Source of the DNA: Bacteroidota bacterium
GTDB lineage: Bacteria; Bacteroidota; Bacteroidia; Chitinophagales; Saprospiraceae
DNA: 64,000 bases
Direction: 5' to 3'
NCBI GenBank assembly: GCA_030147525.1
Contig: JASBVF010000048.1
Span: 1 to 64,000, forward strand
The stretch's first letter is position 1. Each line of letters begins with the position of its first letter. The notes beneath the pieces are model-generated. The model saw nothing but the letters and a program-made list of their open reading frames with translations. It did no database searches and had not been told where the DNA came from. Positions 18,679-27,310 of the stretch are shown one piece after another. The position numbers and the translations under genes are program-made.

Positions 18679-20583
18679 TCAGATTTCCCGAAGGTCGGCG
18701 CTGATCGTTTCTTCGTTGTGATTAATCAACAACGTTCCGTTGGAAAGCACACCTTTCAACCAAAACATACACTCCTGGAAGGTTTCAAAGCAATGTTTTC
18801 GTGGAATAAGACCAGGAACGAGATTGATACGTTCCAGCATATCTTTTGGCTGGTCTTGCAGGCCAGTGAAAACGACGGCAATTTTTTTATCCCGAAGGTC
18901 CCGGATTGCCTCCTCCAAAGCATAAAGCCCCGATTGATCGACGTAGGGCACCCGGTCCATACGCAGGACGACGACCATGATTTCAGGCAGCGCCTTGATC
19001 ATGTCCTGGAAACGGGAGGCAAAACCGAAAAACAGCGGCCCGTCAAGGTGTTTGATGAAAACTTTGTTGCCAATGCGGTTGATGATGTCGCCTTCGTCCG
19101 ACCAGGGTACTTCCCGGGAGAAATCCCGTAACGGTGCGGATTGGGTTTTGTTCTCGACTACGTCTGAGACTTGTTTCATAAACAAGATGGAAGCAAGCAC
19201 CATCCCAATGATGACTGCCTCGATCAGGCCGACAAAAACCGTCAGGAAGAGCACAACGAACATGACGCCTACTTCAGCAACTGGCATCTTTCGGATGTGC
19301 CGGAGCCCTTTGTAATCCATTACACCGATACCCACTGTAACCAGGATGCCTGCAAGTACTGCCGCCGGAATTTTCGAAGCCAATGGCCCCAGCGATAGCA
19401 GTATAACCAAGAGCAGTAAGCCTGCAATCATACCTGAGATTTTCGTTTTACCGCCGGATTGGATGTTCACCACTGTCCGGATGGTAGCTCCGGCGCCCGG
19501 AATTCCACCAAAAAGAGCGGCTATGGAGTTGCCAATTCCCTGGCCGATGAGTTCTTGTTTGGGGTCGTGTTTGGTTTTGGTCATGTTATCTGCCACAATG
19601 GACGTGAGCAGCGAATCGATGGCGCCCAGCGCTGCGAGGGAGGCAGCTGTAAAAATATAGGGCGTGATTTGTCCGAGTTTTATTCCCGCGAAAATATCGA
19701 GGTGAAGAATGGGAAAACCGCTCGGTATCTCTCCGATCGTTCGGTATTCGGGCAGGAGGAGTACAGCGCCCACCGAGACGATCAGCAGCGCAGCAAGCGT
19801 ACTGGGAATGGCAGTGGTGATTCTTTTAAAACCGTAAATTATCAGAATAGTGAGTAAGCCCAGAATCAGGTCTGTGAAATTGATATTTCCTAGAGCTTTT
19901 GGCACATAGCGTAATGCCCCGATCACTCCGGAGGCGTCTTTGTTGGCCAAAACGACCGCCTCCTGTTGAATGTCTTCATCTGTGATTGACTCTGCCCTTC
20001 GCACGGTTTCCCTGAAGTCTTCCAGCACAAGGATGTCTTCGGCGGCTTCTTCTCTGAGTATTCGCTCAAGGATGACTTCCTCGGCTTCAGGCTTGAATTC
20101 AGTTGCCAGGCTGGGGTCTTCTCTTGGATAGTATCCTAACATGGGAAGGATTTGAGTAATCAGGATAATTACCCCGATCCCGGTCATGAATCCCGACACT
20201 ACCGGGTAGGGGATGTACCGGATGTACTTTCCGATGCCCAAAAATCCCAGGATGATTTGAATCAAACCTGCCAGCAGAAAGACGATCAGGATAGCCGGCA
20301 GAGCTAATTCCATATTTCCTTCGTTGGCCTGGATAATGCCGGCAATGATGACCATACTCACGGCGGTCATTGGTGCGGTAGGTCCGGAAATCTGTGTGTT
20401 GGTGCCGCCAAAAAGAGCGGCGAAGAATCCGATAAAAATTGCGCCGTAAAGTCCGGCTACAGCGCCGAGGCCCGATTGAAGCCCGAAAGCCAGGGCAAGC
20501 GGCAAGGCAACAATACCTGCGGTAATACCGCCAAAGATATCTCCACGCAGGTTGGAGAAGTCCAAGCGAAAAATCTTTTTCAT
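18679..20583 (-). CDS. SulP-family anion transporter with STAS domain
   Basis: I choose ATG 20583 (634 residues, MKKIFRLDFSNLRGD) instead of the upstream in-frame Met at 20679, because conserved SulP sequence begins at LRGDIFGGITAGIVALPLALAFG. Multiple membrane helices follow with FFAALFGGTNTQISGPTAPM and the NSIAALFGGIPGAGATIRTVVN signature. A charged soluble insertion (about residues 168-220) lies between helices, which is longer than usual. The C-terminus is a STAS domain with the conserved VPYVDQSG. The family transports sulfate, bicarbonate or other anions; the substrate is not readable. The stop is followed by the 31-residue peptide gene. Confidence 0.88.
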   Translation of the reverse strand: MKKIFRLDFSNLRGDIFGGITAGIVALPLALAFGLQSGLGAVAGLYGAIFIGFFAALFGGTNTQISGPTAPMTAVSMVIIAGIIQANEGNMELALPAILIVFLLAGLIQIILGFLGIGKYIRYIPYPVVSGFMTGIGVIILITQILPMLGYYPREDPSLATEFKPEAEEVILERILREEAAEDILVLEDFRETVRRAESITDEDIQQEAVVLANKDASGVIGALRYVPKALGNINFTDLILGLLTILIIYGFKRITTAIPSTLAALLIVSVGAVLLLPEYRTIGEIPSGFPILHLDIFAGIKLGQITPYIFTAASLAALGAIDSLLTSIVADNMTKTKHDPKQELIGQGIGNSIAALFGGIPGAGATIRTVVNIQSGGKTKISGMIAGLLLLVILLSLGPLASKIPAAVLAGILVTVGIGVMDYKGLRHIRKMPVAEVGVMFVVLFLTVFVGLIEAVIIGMVLASILFMKQVSDVVENKTQSAPLRDFSREVPWSDEGDIINRIGNKVFIKHLDGPLFFGFASRFQDMIKALPEIMVVVLRMDRVPYVDQSGLYALEEAIRDLRDKKIAVVFTGLQDQPKDMLERINLVPGLIPRKHCFETFQECMFWLKGVLSNGTLLINHNEETISADLREI

Positions 20584-20808
20584 AATCCTGTTCGTTTTTA
20601 TCAAAAAATATTGGTCGTTCAGTCCTGTTGGCAAAAAAATATTCTGTCTTTTAAGAAAATTACGCTTATTGATGGTCAAAGGAAAGTCCAGTCACATTAG
20701 AATGTCATTAGAATTTTATAGGAATAAAATTAAAATAAAATTAGAATTACTTCAGAGGCTTGACATAAAAAAGCGGTTTATATGTCTGTCTCTTTTGGGC
20801 TTATTGAT

Positions 20809-20816
20809 TAGATTTG
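20809..20816 (+). promoter_or_regulatory. Possible -7 element for the exported epimerase-like gene
   Basis: TAGATTTG fits TAnnTTTG and would start transcription about 30 bases before the ATG at 20853. A TTTG upstream (20794-20797) is too close to serve as -33, so confidence is low. Confidence 0.3.
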
Positions 20817-20852
20817 GCTTTTGATTTTTTACCAATTTAAAAATGTTAATAC

Positions 20853-21836
20853 ATGAAAAAAACAAGACGAAATTTTATCAGGCAGTCTGGATTAGCTGCC
20901 GGTGCGGGTTTGCTTTGGCTCTACGGTTGTGGTCCGGCAGCTACTCATCAATCCAAAGGGCAGGCAGCTACTGATACTGAAGGTGAAATGTTTTTCAAAA
21001 TCTCTCTTGCGCAATGGTCGCTGCATCGTACTATTCGTGACAAAAAAGAGCTGGACAACCTCGATTTTGCCGCTATTACTCGTAATAAATACGGTCTTGA
21101 CGCCGTGGAATATGTCAACCAGTTTTTTGCCGACAAGGCAAAAGACGCTGCTTACCTGGCAGAGATGAACAAACGGGCTGCGGACAACGGCGTAAAACAA
21201 CTGCTCATCATGATTGATGGCGAGGGTGGTCTTGCAGAAACGGATTCAAAAAAACGGACGGAAGCCGTCGAAAATCATTACAAATGGGTCGAGGCTGCCC
21301 AAGTTCTTGGATGTCACAGCATCCGGGTGAATGCTTTCAGCAGCAATCCAAGTGCTGAAGAAGCAGCAAAGGCTGCCGTTGATGGCCTCAGTATGCTTGG
21401 CGAATACGGAAAGCAGGCGGGTATCAACGTCATCGTTGAAAACCACGGAGGTTTTTCTTCTGATGGAAAATGGTTGAGCGGCGTGATGAAAACGATCAAC
21501 ATGTCCAATGTAGGCACGCTACCTGACTTTGGGAATTTCTGTGTGCGTCGTGACTCCGGAACGGAGTGGGGCGGTGAATGCATTGAAGAGTATGACCGTT
21601 ACCAGGGTGTGGCAGAGCTGATGCCTTTTGCCAAAGGTGTCAGTGCCAAGTCACACGACTTTGATGAAAATGGCAACGAGATTCACACCGACTACATGAA
21701 GATGTTGAAAATTGTCAAGGATTCCGGGTATACGGGCTACATTGATATTGAGTATGAGGGAGATAGGTTGAGCGAGGATGATGGGATTAAAATGACGAAG
21801 GCGCTTTTGGAGAAGGTAGGAGCAGCCTTAAGCTAA
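20853..21836 (+). CDS. Exported sugar-phosphate isomerase/epimerase-like TIM barrel (Tat signal, probable lipoprotein)
   Basis: The 327-residue protein starts with a Tat-like signal ([20 protein letters not shown]) followed by a lipobox-like LYGC, so it is probably exported folded and lipidated. The mature part is a xylose-isomerase-like TIM barrel. Likely metal ligands are the Glu in [10 protein letters not shown], the Asp in LPDFGNFC, the His in [11 protein letters not shown] and the Glu in IDIEYEG, matching the family E-D-H-E set. Such periplasmic proteins in Bacteroidota act on sugars or inositols, but the substrate is unknown. A clear terminator follows. The gene stands alone between divergent and convergent neighbours. 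Confidence 0.85.
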   Translation: MKKTRRNFIRQSGLAAGAGLLWLYGCGPAATHQSKGQAATDTEGEMFFKISLAQWSLHRTIRDKKELDNLDFAAITRNKYGLDAVEYVNQFFADKAKDAAYLAEMNKRAADNGVKQLLIMIDGEGGLAETDSKKRTEAVENHYKWVEAAQVLGCHSIRVNAFSSNPSAEEAAKAAVDGLSMLGEYGKQAGINVIVENHGGFSSDGKWLSGVMKTINMSNVGTLPDFGNFCVRRDSGTEWGGECIEEYDRYQGVAELMPFAKGVSAKSHDFDENGNEIHTDYMKMLKIVKDSGYTGYIDIEYEGDRLSEDDGIKMTKALLEKVGAALS

Positions 21837-21845
21837 GGAAAAATG

Positions 21846-21890
21846 AGGCATTGGATTGTAGAGAGCGAATGTTCCAATGCCTTGTTTTTT
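21846..21890 (+). terminator. Rho-independent terminator
   Basis: A perfect 10-bp stem (AGGCATTGGA at 21846-21855 with its complement at 21873-21882) is followed by TGTTTTTT. It lies 10 bases after the epimerase-like gene and abuts the stop of the convergent minus-strand gene. Confidence 0.8.
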
Positions 21891-22450
21891 CAGTAGTTAT
21901 TCGAGTTGTCGTTTTTCTTAACCGTGCTTTTGTCGATGGAGGAATTGTTGTTTTTCAGATAAGTAATTGGGAAGGCGAAGCTTGAATAGTGAGAAAACTT
22001 TTTGTCTGACCCAACCGGAATTTTATACCAATTGGCGAAGCCGTTCAAGAAATTACGAAGGTTTTCAGTATTTACGTTTTTAGAATTGGGCTTCAGGTAA
22101 AAGCCAATATGCTCAATGCTGCCGTCTTCCTTCCAAAAGAAGTGCATCCAGGCATTGACTCCTTTGATGTCAAATTTTTCGATATTGGCATAGGCTTCCA
22201 TTTCCCGCATCATCATCATTAGCTTTTCAAAAGCAACTTTCATGTCTCCGTCGCAAGCTTCCAGCAGTGTCGTGTAGCCCGGCATTGCTGCTTCATACTG
22301 TTTGTCGTATTCACCTAAAATAAAAACAGCTGGCAGGGAATGACTTTGGCGGACACTCTCCTGGTTGCTCGATTGTGCTTGGATGCTACCTCCTGCCAAA
22401 CAGAGACAAAAAGTAAAAATTGATAGTAAGACAGATGCTGAAGCCTTCAT
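21890..22450 (-). CDS. Hypothetical exported protein
   Basis: With the ATG at 22450 the product is 186 residues and starts with a clear signal peptide (MKASASVLLSIFTFCLCLAGGSIQAQ). The upstream in-frame Met at 22486 would place extra residues before the signal, so it is less likely. The mature protein is about 160 residues, with an Asn/Lys/Ser-rich tail (YLKNNNSSIDKS). The segment WMHFFWKEDGSIEHIGFYLK resembles beta strands of TonB-C-like domains, but this is only an impression. No family is recognised. It is probably periplasmic or outer-membrane associated. Confidence 0.65.
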   Translation of the reverse strand: MKASASVLLSIFTFCLCLAGGSIQAQSSNQESVRQSHSLPAVFILGEYDKQYEAAMPGYTTLLEACDGDMKVAFEKLMMMMREMEAYANIEKFDIKGVNAWMHFFWKEDGSIEHIGFYLKPNSKNVNTENLRNFLNGFANWYKIPVGSDKKFSHYSSFAFPITYLKNNNSSIDKSTVKKNDNSNNY

Positions 22451-22765
22451 TTCATATGTTTTTATAACCAACGCTAATATAAGCAATTTTGTCTAAATTG
22501 AGTGTCATTTCATTCGGCGAGGTTATATAAATGAAGATTGTATCTAAAGGCAGATTGCGGTGTCGAGTCTTGTCTGAGAGAGTGAAAATCGGCAGAGATC
22601 AGTGTGAGATAAGAATAAGTTTTTTTGCAAGAGCTTAGCAAATATACGGTTCTTAGCGGCATGTAGTATTAACTTCGTCTAAAATTAAGCCAATTTTTTT
22701 CTTTAGCCCTTATCTTGCAGCTTGTTGATCAACACCGCTTTTTGAGAAAACTAAACGTTCAGACA
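22451..22765. promoter_or_regulatory. Divergent intergenic region with -7-like boxes
   Basis: This 315-base gap separates the hypothetical exported gene (minus) from the CvpA gene (plus). On the minus strand TATATTTG occurs at 22639-22646. On the plus strand TAACTTCG (22670-22677) and TATCTTGC (22711-22718) resemble the -7 element; the latter would give a leader of about 45 bases and supports the ATG at 22766. No coding potential is evident. Confidence 0.35.
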
Positions 22766-23371
22766 ATGATTATTGACATAATTTTTCTGATTATCGCCGG
22801 TTGGGGGTTTTACCAGGGCTACTCTCGAGGAATCATCAAGACCGTTTTTACCATTCTTTCCATCGTTTTCGGTTTGATGGTAGCCTTTAAATTAGCCCCT
22901 GCTGCAACCCGGTTTCTCGAAACGGCCTTTCATACTGACAGCCCGCTGACGTTTGTCGCCGGTTTTTTGATGGCCTTCATCCTCACCATGATTATCATCC
23001 GCCTCGTGGCGCAGTTTCTCGAAAAAGCGCTCCAGTCAGCTAACATCAATGTCATCAATAAGTTTGCTGGCGGCTTGCTGATGGTTTCCATTTACACCTT
23101 GATTTACAGCCTGATGATCTGGTTTGGCGACAAATCGCACATCGTAACGGAAAAAACTTCGAAAGACTCGATTACCTATCCCTTCCTCAAAGAATTTCCC
23201 GGTAAAATGCAGAATGCCTACGAGTTCATCAAGCCCAGCTTCCAGGAATTCTGGCAGGAATCTGTGAAATTTATCGATCGCATGGAGGAGAAAAGCATGG
23301 AGCGCACCGAGTCGCAACCCACTATTTTTGACATTCCCGACGAGGAGGAAGAAAAGAATCCTGATCAATAA
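22766..23371 (+). CDS. CvpA family membrane protein
   Basis: The 201-residue protein starts at the ATG at 22766; an upstream in-frame Met (22715) adds 17 polar residues that do not fit the family. Four hydrophobic helices are seen, starting with IIDIIFLIIAGWGFYQGYSRGIIKTVF, which carries the CvpA hallmark G-x-x-x-G-x-x-R-G. The C-terminal third is a cytoplasmic, Glu-rich tail (IPDEEEEKNPDQ). CvpA proteins were named for colicin V production and are linked to envelope homeostasis; their biochemical role is poorly known. It is followed by a degraded inverted repeat and a small GNAT gene. Confidence 0.85.
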   Translation: MIIDIIFLIIAGWGFYQGYSRGIIKTVFTILSIVFGLMVAFKLAPAATRFLETAFHTDSPLTFVAGFLMAFILTMIIIRLVAQFLEKALQSANINVINKFAGGLLMVSIYTLIYSLMIWFGDKSHIVTEKTSKDSITYPFLKEFPGKMQNAYEFIKPSFQEFWQESVKFIDRMEEKSMERTESQPTIFDIPDEEEEKNPDQ

Positions 23372-23394
23372 GGAGGGGGTCGTGGGTTTAAGCT

Positions 23395-23495
23395 CCTGAG
23401 GTTTTAGGGGTTGGGGGTAAATCCTGTCTCAAATCTGTTTTGTACTGCCGCCGCCCTAAACCATAGAACCTAAGAACCCCGGAACTCTAAAACCA
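23395..23495. repeat. Decayed palindromic element between cvpA-like and GNAT genes
   Basis: GAGGTTTTAGGGGTTGGGGG near 23396-23415 and CCCCGGAACTCTAAAACC near 23476-23493 are approximate inverted copies. The arms are built of GGTTTTAG/GGGTT-like units. It resembles a degraded version of the other palindromes in this window, without a clean stem. Confidence 0.4.
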
Positions 23496-23518
23496 TTTAT
23501 AAAACAACTTTCACAAAA

Positions 23519-23806
23519 ATGAACCATCCAATCCAGTTTGAAAAAACAGGCGCTAAGGGCGCTTTTTTTATTGAAAACGACGGCCAGCGCCTCGCCGAAA
23601 TGACCCTCAGTTTCGCCGGCGATCAACTCGTCATCATTGACCACACCGACGTGGACGACAGCCTCCGGGGAACCGGCGCCGGCAAGGCCCTCGTCGAAGC
23701 TGCCGTCGCCTGGGCACGGGAGAACGGCAAAAAATTCATTCCGCTCTGCCCGTTTGCCAAATCTGTTTTTGATAAAAATGCGGAGCTGAGGGATGTGTTG
23801 AAATGA
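23519..23806 (+). CDS. Small GNAT-fold N-acetyltransferase (YjdJ/NATD1-like)
   Basis: The 95-residue protein is a minimal GCN5-related acetyltransferase of the COG2388 type. It has the acetyl-CoA loop SLRGTGAGKALVEAAVAWAR and the family's PLCPFAKSVFDKN tail with the conserved Cys and Phe. The N-terminal half forms the beta sheet with GAFFIENDGQRLAEMTL. Function in bacteria is unknown; a metabolite or small-molecule acetyl donor role is generally assumed. It is complete and of normal length. It follows the decayed palindrome and precedes a strong palindrome upstream of the polymerase gene. Confidence 0.85.
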   Translation: MNHPIQFEKTGAKGAFFIENDGQRLAEMTLSFAGDQLVIIDHTDVDDSLRGTGAGKALVEAAVAWARENGKKFIPLCPFAKSVFDKNAELRDVLK

Positions 23807-23978
23807 TTACCCGCCTGCACAAAAAGTTTTCCACATCTCCATCAAAATTCACCTGATTTCTCAAAAAGGCATTAATTTTGAAACAAAAAATTTCAATTAA
23901 ACATACTTTTTGCTGAATACTCACATCTATTTGTTTTAAAAAATCAACCCGGAACATCCCGTGAGAAGAAGTAGGCCG

Positions 23979-24052
23979 GTAGGCGAGCAGGCAAGTAGGC
24001 AAGTAAGTACGGCCTCCTGCTCGCCTACAGGCCTACTTGCCTACTCGCCTAC
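23979..24052. repeat. Palindromic element just upstream of the DnaE2-type polymerase gene
   Basis: Arms 23979-24000 and 24031-24052 are inverted copies matching at 21 of 22 positions, built of GTAGGCGAG/GTAGGCAAG units. Its end is 12 bases from the polymerase ATG, so it would form a strong hairpin in the mRNA leader next to the ribosome-binding region. Such a position could limit translation. Confidence 0.75.
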
Positions 24053-24064
24053 TCAAAAGAAGGG

Positions 24065-27000
24065 ATGTACCTCAACTGCCACTCTTACTACAGCCTGCGC
24101 TACGGCACCCTGTCGCCGGAGCAACTCGTGCAGACCGCCAAACGCTTCGGCATCACCGCCCTGGCGCTGACGGACGTGAACAACACCTCTGCCGCCGGGG
24201 AATTCGTGCGCCGCTGCAGGGACGCAGGCATCAAGCCCCTGCTTGGTATCGATTTTTTCAAAGACGGTCAGCGCCTCTACACCGGTATTGCCTGCAATGC
24301 AGAAGGATTCTGTGAACTCAACAAATACCTCAGCGACCACTCCCTCGACAACAAGCCCCTGCCCGACACCTTCGACTCATCCCTCATTCCTCATCCCTCA
24401 TTCCTCATCATCTACCCCAAATTATTTAAGCCCATTTCCCAATTCAAAGACCACGAATACCTCGGTATCCGCCCCGAACACGTACACGGGCTTTTCTCCT
24501 CGGAGGTGCGCCACTACCCGCAAAAGTTGCTGATTTTCAACCCTGTCACCTTCCTTGACCAGGAAGGTTACGAACTGCACCGACTGCTCCGGGCGATTGA
24601 TTTGAACACCATTTTATCCAAACTCACCCCTGATGACACCGCCAAAAAAACCGAAATTCTCCAGCCGCCTGAGACGCTCGAAAGTTTTTATCAACTCTAC
24701 CCCAGAATCATCGAAAACACCCGCCGCCTCGTCGAGTCCTGTGAAGTTGACCTCGAAATAGGCCTGCACGTTAACCGTCAGACCTTTACCGGCAGTAAGG
24801 AGGGCGATTTTAAGTTGCTGGAAAAACTGACGATGGAAGGGTTTAAGCGGAGGTACGGAACACCCCCGCCCCTGACCCTGCCCCTGACCCCTAAAGGGGA
24901 ACCACAAGGGGAAATACCCCGGTTAACTTCCCCGAATGGTCCCCCTTTAGGGGTCAGGGGCAGAGTCAGCAGCACCGCCTCCCGCCTTCACCGTGAACTC
25001 CAGGTCATCCGTGAAATGGACTTCCCCGCCTACTTCCTCATCACCTGGGACATCGTGCGCTATGCGCAGGCGGCAGGCTACCACCACGTCGGGCGGGGCA
25101 GCGGGGCGAACAGCATCGTAGCCTACTGCCTTGGCATCACCGACGTGGACCCGATTGATTTGGACCTGTATTTTGAAAGATTTATCAACAAACACCGCCC
25201 CTCGCCGCCCGATTTCGACATCGACTTCTCCTGGGACGAACGGGACGACGTGACGGACTACATTTTCAAACGCTACGGCCGGGAACACACTGCCCTGCTG
25301 GCCACTTACAGCACTTTTCAGTTCAATGCCGCCATACGGGAGGTGGGCAAGGTGTACGGTTTGCCGAAGGAGGAAATCGACAACTTCGCCGAGGAGGTGC
25401 TGAAGGCGACGGGCACGCAGGACGTGCGCTACTGGAAGCACGAAAACCCGAAGTTCGAACTGGAGCCGTCGGCAGCGAAGGCAGGCAGCACTTCTAACGT
25501 GAACGGATTCCTCCGGGATGAAAAGGGAGGCGTGAACGGATTTTTACAAAATGAAAAAAACGCTCCCCAACAATCCAACAATCCAACAATCAAACAATCC
25601 ATCTTAAAATACGCCCGCAAACTCCACAACTTCCCCAACCACCTCTCCATCCATGCCGGTGGGGTGCTCATTTCCGAAAAGCCCATTTTTTACCACACCG
25701 CCTTGCAGATGATGCCGAAAGGCTTCCCCATCAGCCATTTCGACATGCACCATGCGGAGGACCTCGGTTTTCACAAATTCGACGTGCTCAGCCAGCGGGG
25801 CTTGGGGCACATCAAGGACGCTGTGGATTTAATCAAAATGAACCAGGGCAAGGCGGTGGACGTACACGACATTCCGACCATCAAACAGGACGAACGGGTG
25901 CGGGCGCAATTGAAAAGCGGGCACTGCATCGGCTGCTTCTACGTGGAAAGCCCCGCCATGAGAGGGCTTTTGAAAAAACTGCGCTGCGAAGACTACAAAC
26001 ACCTCGTGGCGGCGAGCAGCATCATCCGCCCCGGCGTGGCGAAGTCGGGCATGATGAAAGAATACATCCGGCGCTTTCATAGCCCGCATTCCTTCGAGTA
26101 TTTGCATACCGTTTTCAAGGAACATCTGGGTGAAACCTTCGGGGTGATGGTCTATCAGGAGGACGTGATGAAAATCGTACACCACTTCGCCGGGCTGGGG
26201 CTGGATGAGAGCGACATGCTGCGCCGCCTGATGTCGGGCAAGAAACGGCAGGGCGACCAGTTCGAGGTTTTAAAGAAAAAATACTTCGACAACTGCCGCT
26301 CGATGGGGCACCCGGAGGCGCTGGCGCAGGAGGTCTGGCGGCAGGTGGAGAGCTTCGCCGGGTACTCGTTCTGCAAGGCGCACTCGGCGAGTTTTGCGGT
26401 GGAGAGCTTTCAGAGCCTGTTTCTGAAAGCCTACTTCCCGCTGGAATTCATGGTGGCGGTCATCAATAATTTCGGCGGGTTTTACCGGACGGAGTACTAC
26501 TTCCACGAGGCACGCATGGCGGGTGCTGCCATCCATGCACCTTGCGTCAACTACAGCCAGTACCTCACAACCATCAGAGGGACAGATATTTACGTGGGTT
26601 TTATTCATTTGAATCAAATGGAGCGACTGGTGGCGCACCGCATCGTCGCCGAGCGGGCACGGGGCGGCGCTTTCCGCAGCCTCGCCGACTTCGTGAGCCG
26701 GGTGGAGATTTCCTCCAGCCAGCTCGACCTGCTCATCCGCATCGGGGCGTTCCGCTTCACAGGCATGGGCAAGTGCGCATTGATGTGGGAGAAAAACGCC
26801 GTTTTTAACCCCAAGCTCTCCCCCGGTTCGGCGAGGGACAGCGGCGTGCAGGTACTCTTCGCCGACGATAATTTGGAGGATTTTGAGCTACCGCAACTGG
26901 AAGAAGGCGAATTCGACCAGGCTTTCGATGAAATCGAGTTACTCGGCTTTCCGCTCACTTCACCGTTCGATTTGGTGGAAAACCAGGCCATCGCTGCCGA

Positions 27001-27307
27001 AGGCATCGTCGCTGCCGACATGATGAAATGCCTCCACCGCATGGTCGTGATGGTGGGCTACTACGTGACCCGCAAGGACGTGCGCACGGTGAAAAACGAA
27101 CTGATGCACTTCGGCACCTGGCTCGACCGGGAAGGGCACTTTTTCGATACGGTGCATTTTCCGAATTTTATCAAAAGCAGTCCATTCAGAGGGAAGGGCA
27201 TGTACCGCATCGAGGGGAAGGTGGTGGAGGAATACGGATTTCCGTCTTTGGAGGTGGTGAAGATGGAGCGGCTGGCGTTTCGGGGGGATGAGCGGTATGG
27301 GGAGTGA
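24065..27307 (+). CDS. dnaE2: DNA polymerase III alpha subunit, DnaE2/ImuC-like, with in-frame repeat insertions
   Basis: The 1080-residue polymerase has a PHP domain at the N-terminus (MYLNCHSYYSL), the C-family catalytic region GRGSGANSIVAYCLG followed by PPDFDIDFSWDE (Asp near 383 and 385), a helix-hairpin-helix region, and an OB-like C-terminus ending at GDERYGE without the tau-binding domain of replicative DnaE. In the PHP motif the first His of HxH is Asn (LNCH), suggesting no PHP nuclease. These features favour the error-prone translesion type, but ImuA/ImuB genes are not adjacent. Three low-complexity insertions interrupt it: residues about 102-116, 268-302 and 472-514, each coded by repeat DNA. 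Its last 18 codons recur at 29978-30031. Confidence 0.85.
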   Translation: MYLNCHSYYSLRYGTLSPEQLVQTAKRFGITALALTDVNNTSAAGEFVRRCRDAGIKPLLGIDFFKDGQRLYTGIACNAEGFCELNKYLSDHSLDNKPLPDTFDSSLIPHPSFLIIYPKLFKPISQFKDHEYLGIRPEHVHGLFSSEVRHYPQKLLIFNPVTFLDQEGYELHRLLRAIDLNTILSKLTPDDTAKKTEILQPPETLESFYQLYPRIIENTRRLVESCEVDLEIGLHVNRQTFTGSKEGDFKLLEKLTMEGFKRRYGTPPPLTLPLTPKGEPQGEIPRLTSPNGPPLGVRGRVSSTASRLHRELQVIREMDFPAYFLITWDIVRYAQAAGYHHVGRGSGANSIVAYCLGITDVDPIDLDLYFERFINKHRPSPPDFDIDFSWDERDDVTDYIFKRYGREHTALLATYSTFQFNAAIREVGKVYGLPKEEIDNFAEEVLKATGTQDVRYWKHENPKFELEPSAAKAGSTSNVNGFLRDEKGGVNGFLQNEKNAPQQSNNPTIKQSILKYARKLHNFPNHLSIHAGGVLISEKPIFYHTALQMMPKGFPISHFDMHHAEDLGFHKFDVLSQRGLGHIKDAVDLIKMNQGKAVDVHDIPTIKQDERVRAQLKSGHCIGCFYVESPAMRGLLKKLRCEDYKHLVAASSIIRPGVAKSGMMKEYIRRFHSPHSFEYLHTVFKEHLGETFGVMVYQEDVMKIVHHFAGLGLDESDMLRRLMSGKKRQGDQFEVLKKKYFDNCRSMGHPEALAQEVWRQVESFAGYSFCKAHSASFAVESFQSLFLKAYFPLEFMVAVINNFGGFYRTEYYFHEARMAGAAIHAPCVNYSQYLTTIRGTDIYVGFIHLNQMERLVAHRIVAERARGGAFRSLADFVSRVEISSSQLDLLIRIGAFRFTGMGKCALMWEKNAVFNPKLSPGSARDSGVQVLFADDNLEDFELPQLEEGEFDQAFDEIELLGFPLTSPFDLVENQAIAAEGIVAADMMKCLHRMVVMVGYYVTRKDVRTVKNELMHFGTWLDREGHFFDTVHFPNFIKSSPFRGKGMYRIEGKVVEEYGFPSLEVVKMERLAFRGDERYGE
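24377..24404 (+). repeat. In-frame tandem 14-bp repeat inside dnaE2
   Basis: TCATCCCTCATTCC occurs twice head to tail (24377-24390, 24391-24404), followed by TCATCATC. It codes for part of the unusual stretch SSLIPHPSFLIIYP in the polymerase and looks like a single arm of the palindromic elements found elsewhere. Confidence 0.7.
24878..24963. repeat. Palindromic element inserted in frame inside dnaE2
   Basis: Arms 24878-24904 and 24937-24963 are inverted copies matching at 26 of 27 positions, built of CCCCTGACC/CCTAAAGGGG units. Together with the 32-base centre it codes for a Pro/Gly-rich loop (PLTLPLTPKGEPQGEIP and PPLGVRGRV) without disrupting the reading frame. This is direct evidence that such elements can land in coding sequence. 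Confidence 0.85.
25496..25600 (+). repeat. Third in-frame repeat block inside dnaE2
   Basis: GTGAACGGATT occurs twice about 34 bases apart, coding VNGFLRDEK and VNGFLQNEK. It is followed by CAACAATC/CAATCCAA tandem units (25569-25600) coding QQSNNPTIKQS. The block codes for a hydrophilic loop between conserved polymerase segments. A similar CAATC-unit tract occurs in the gap at 48565-48590. Confidence 0.65.
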
Positions 27308-27310
27308 ATT

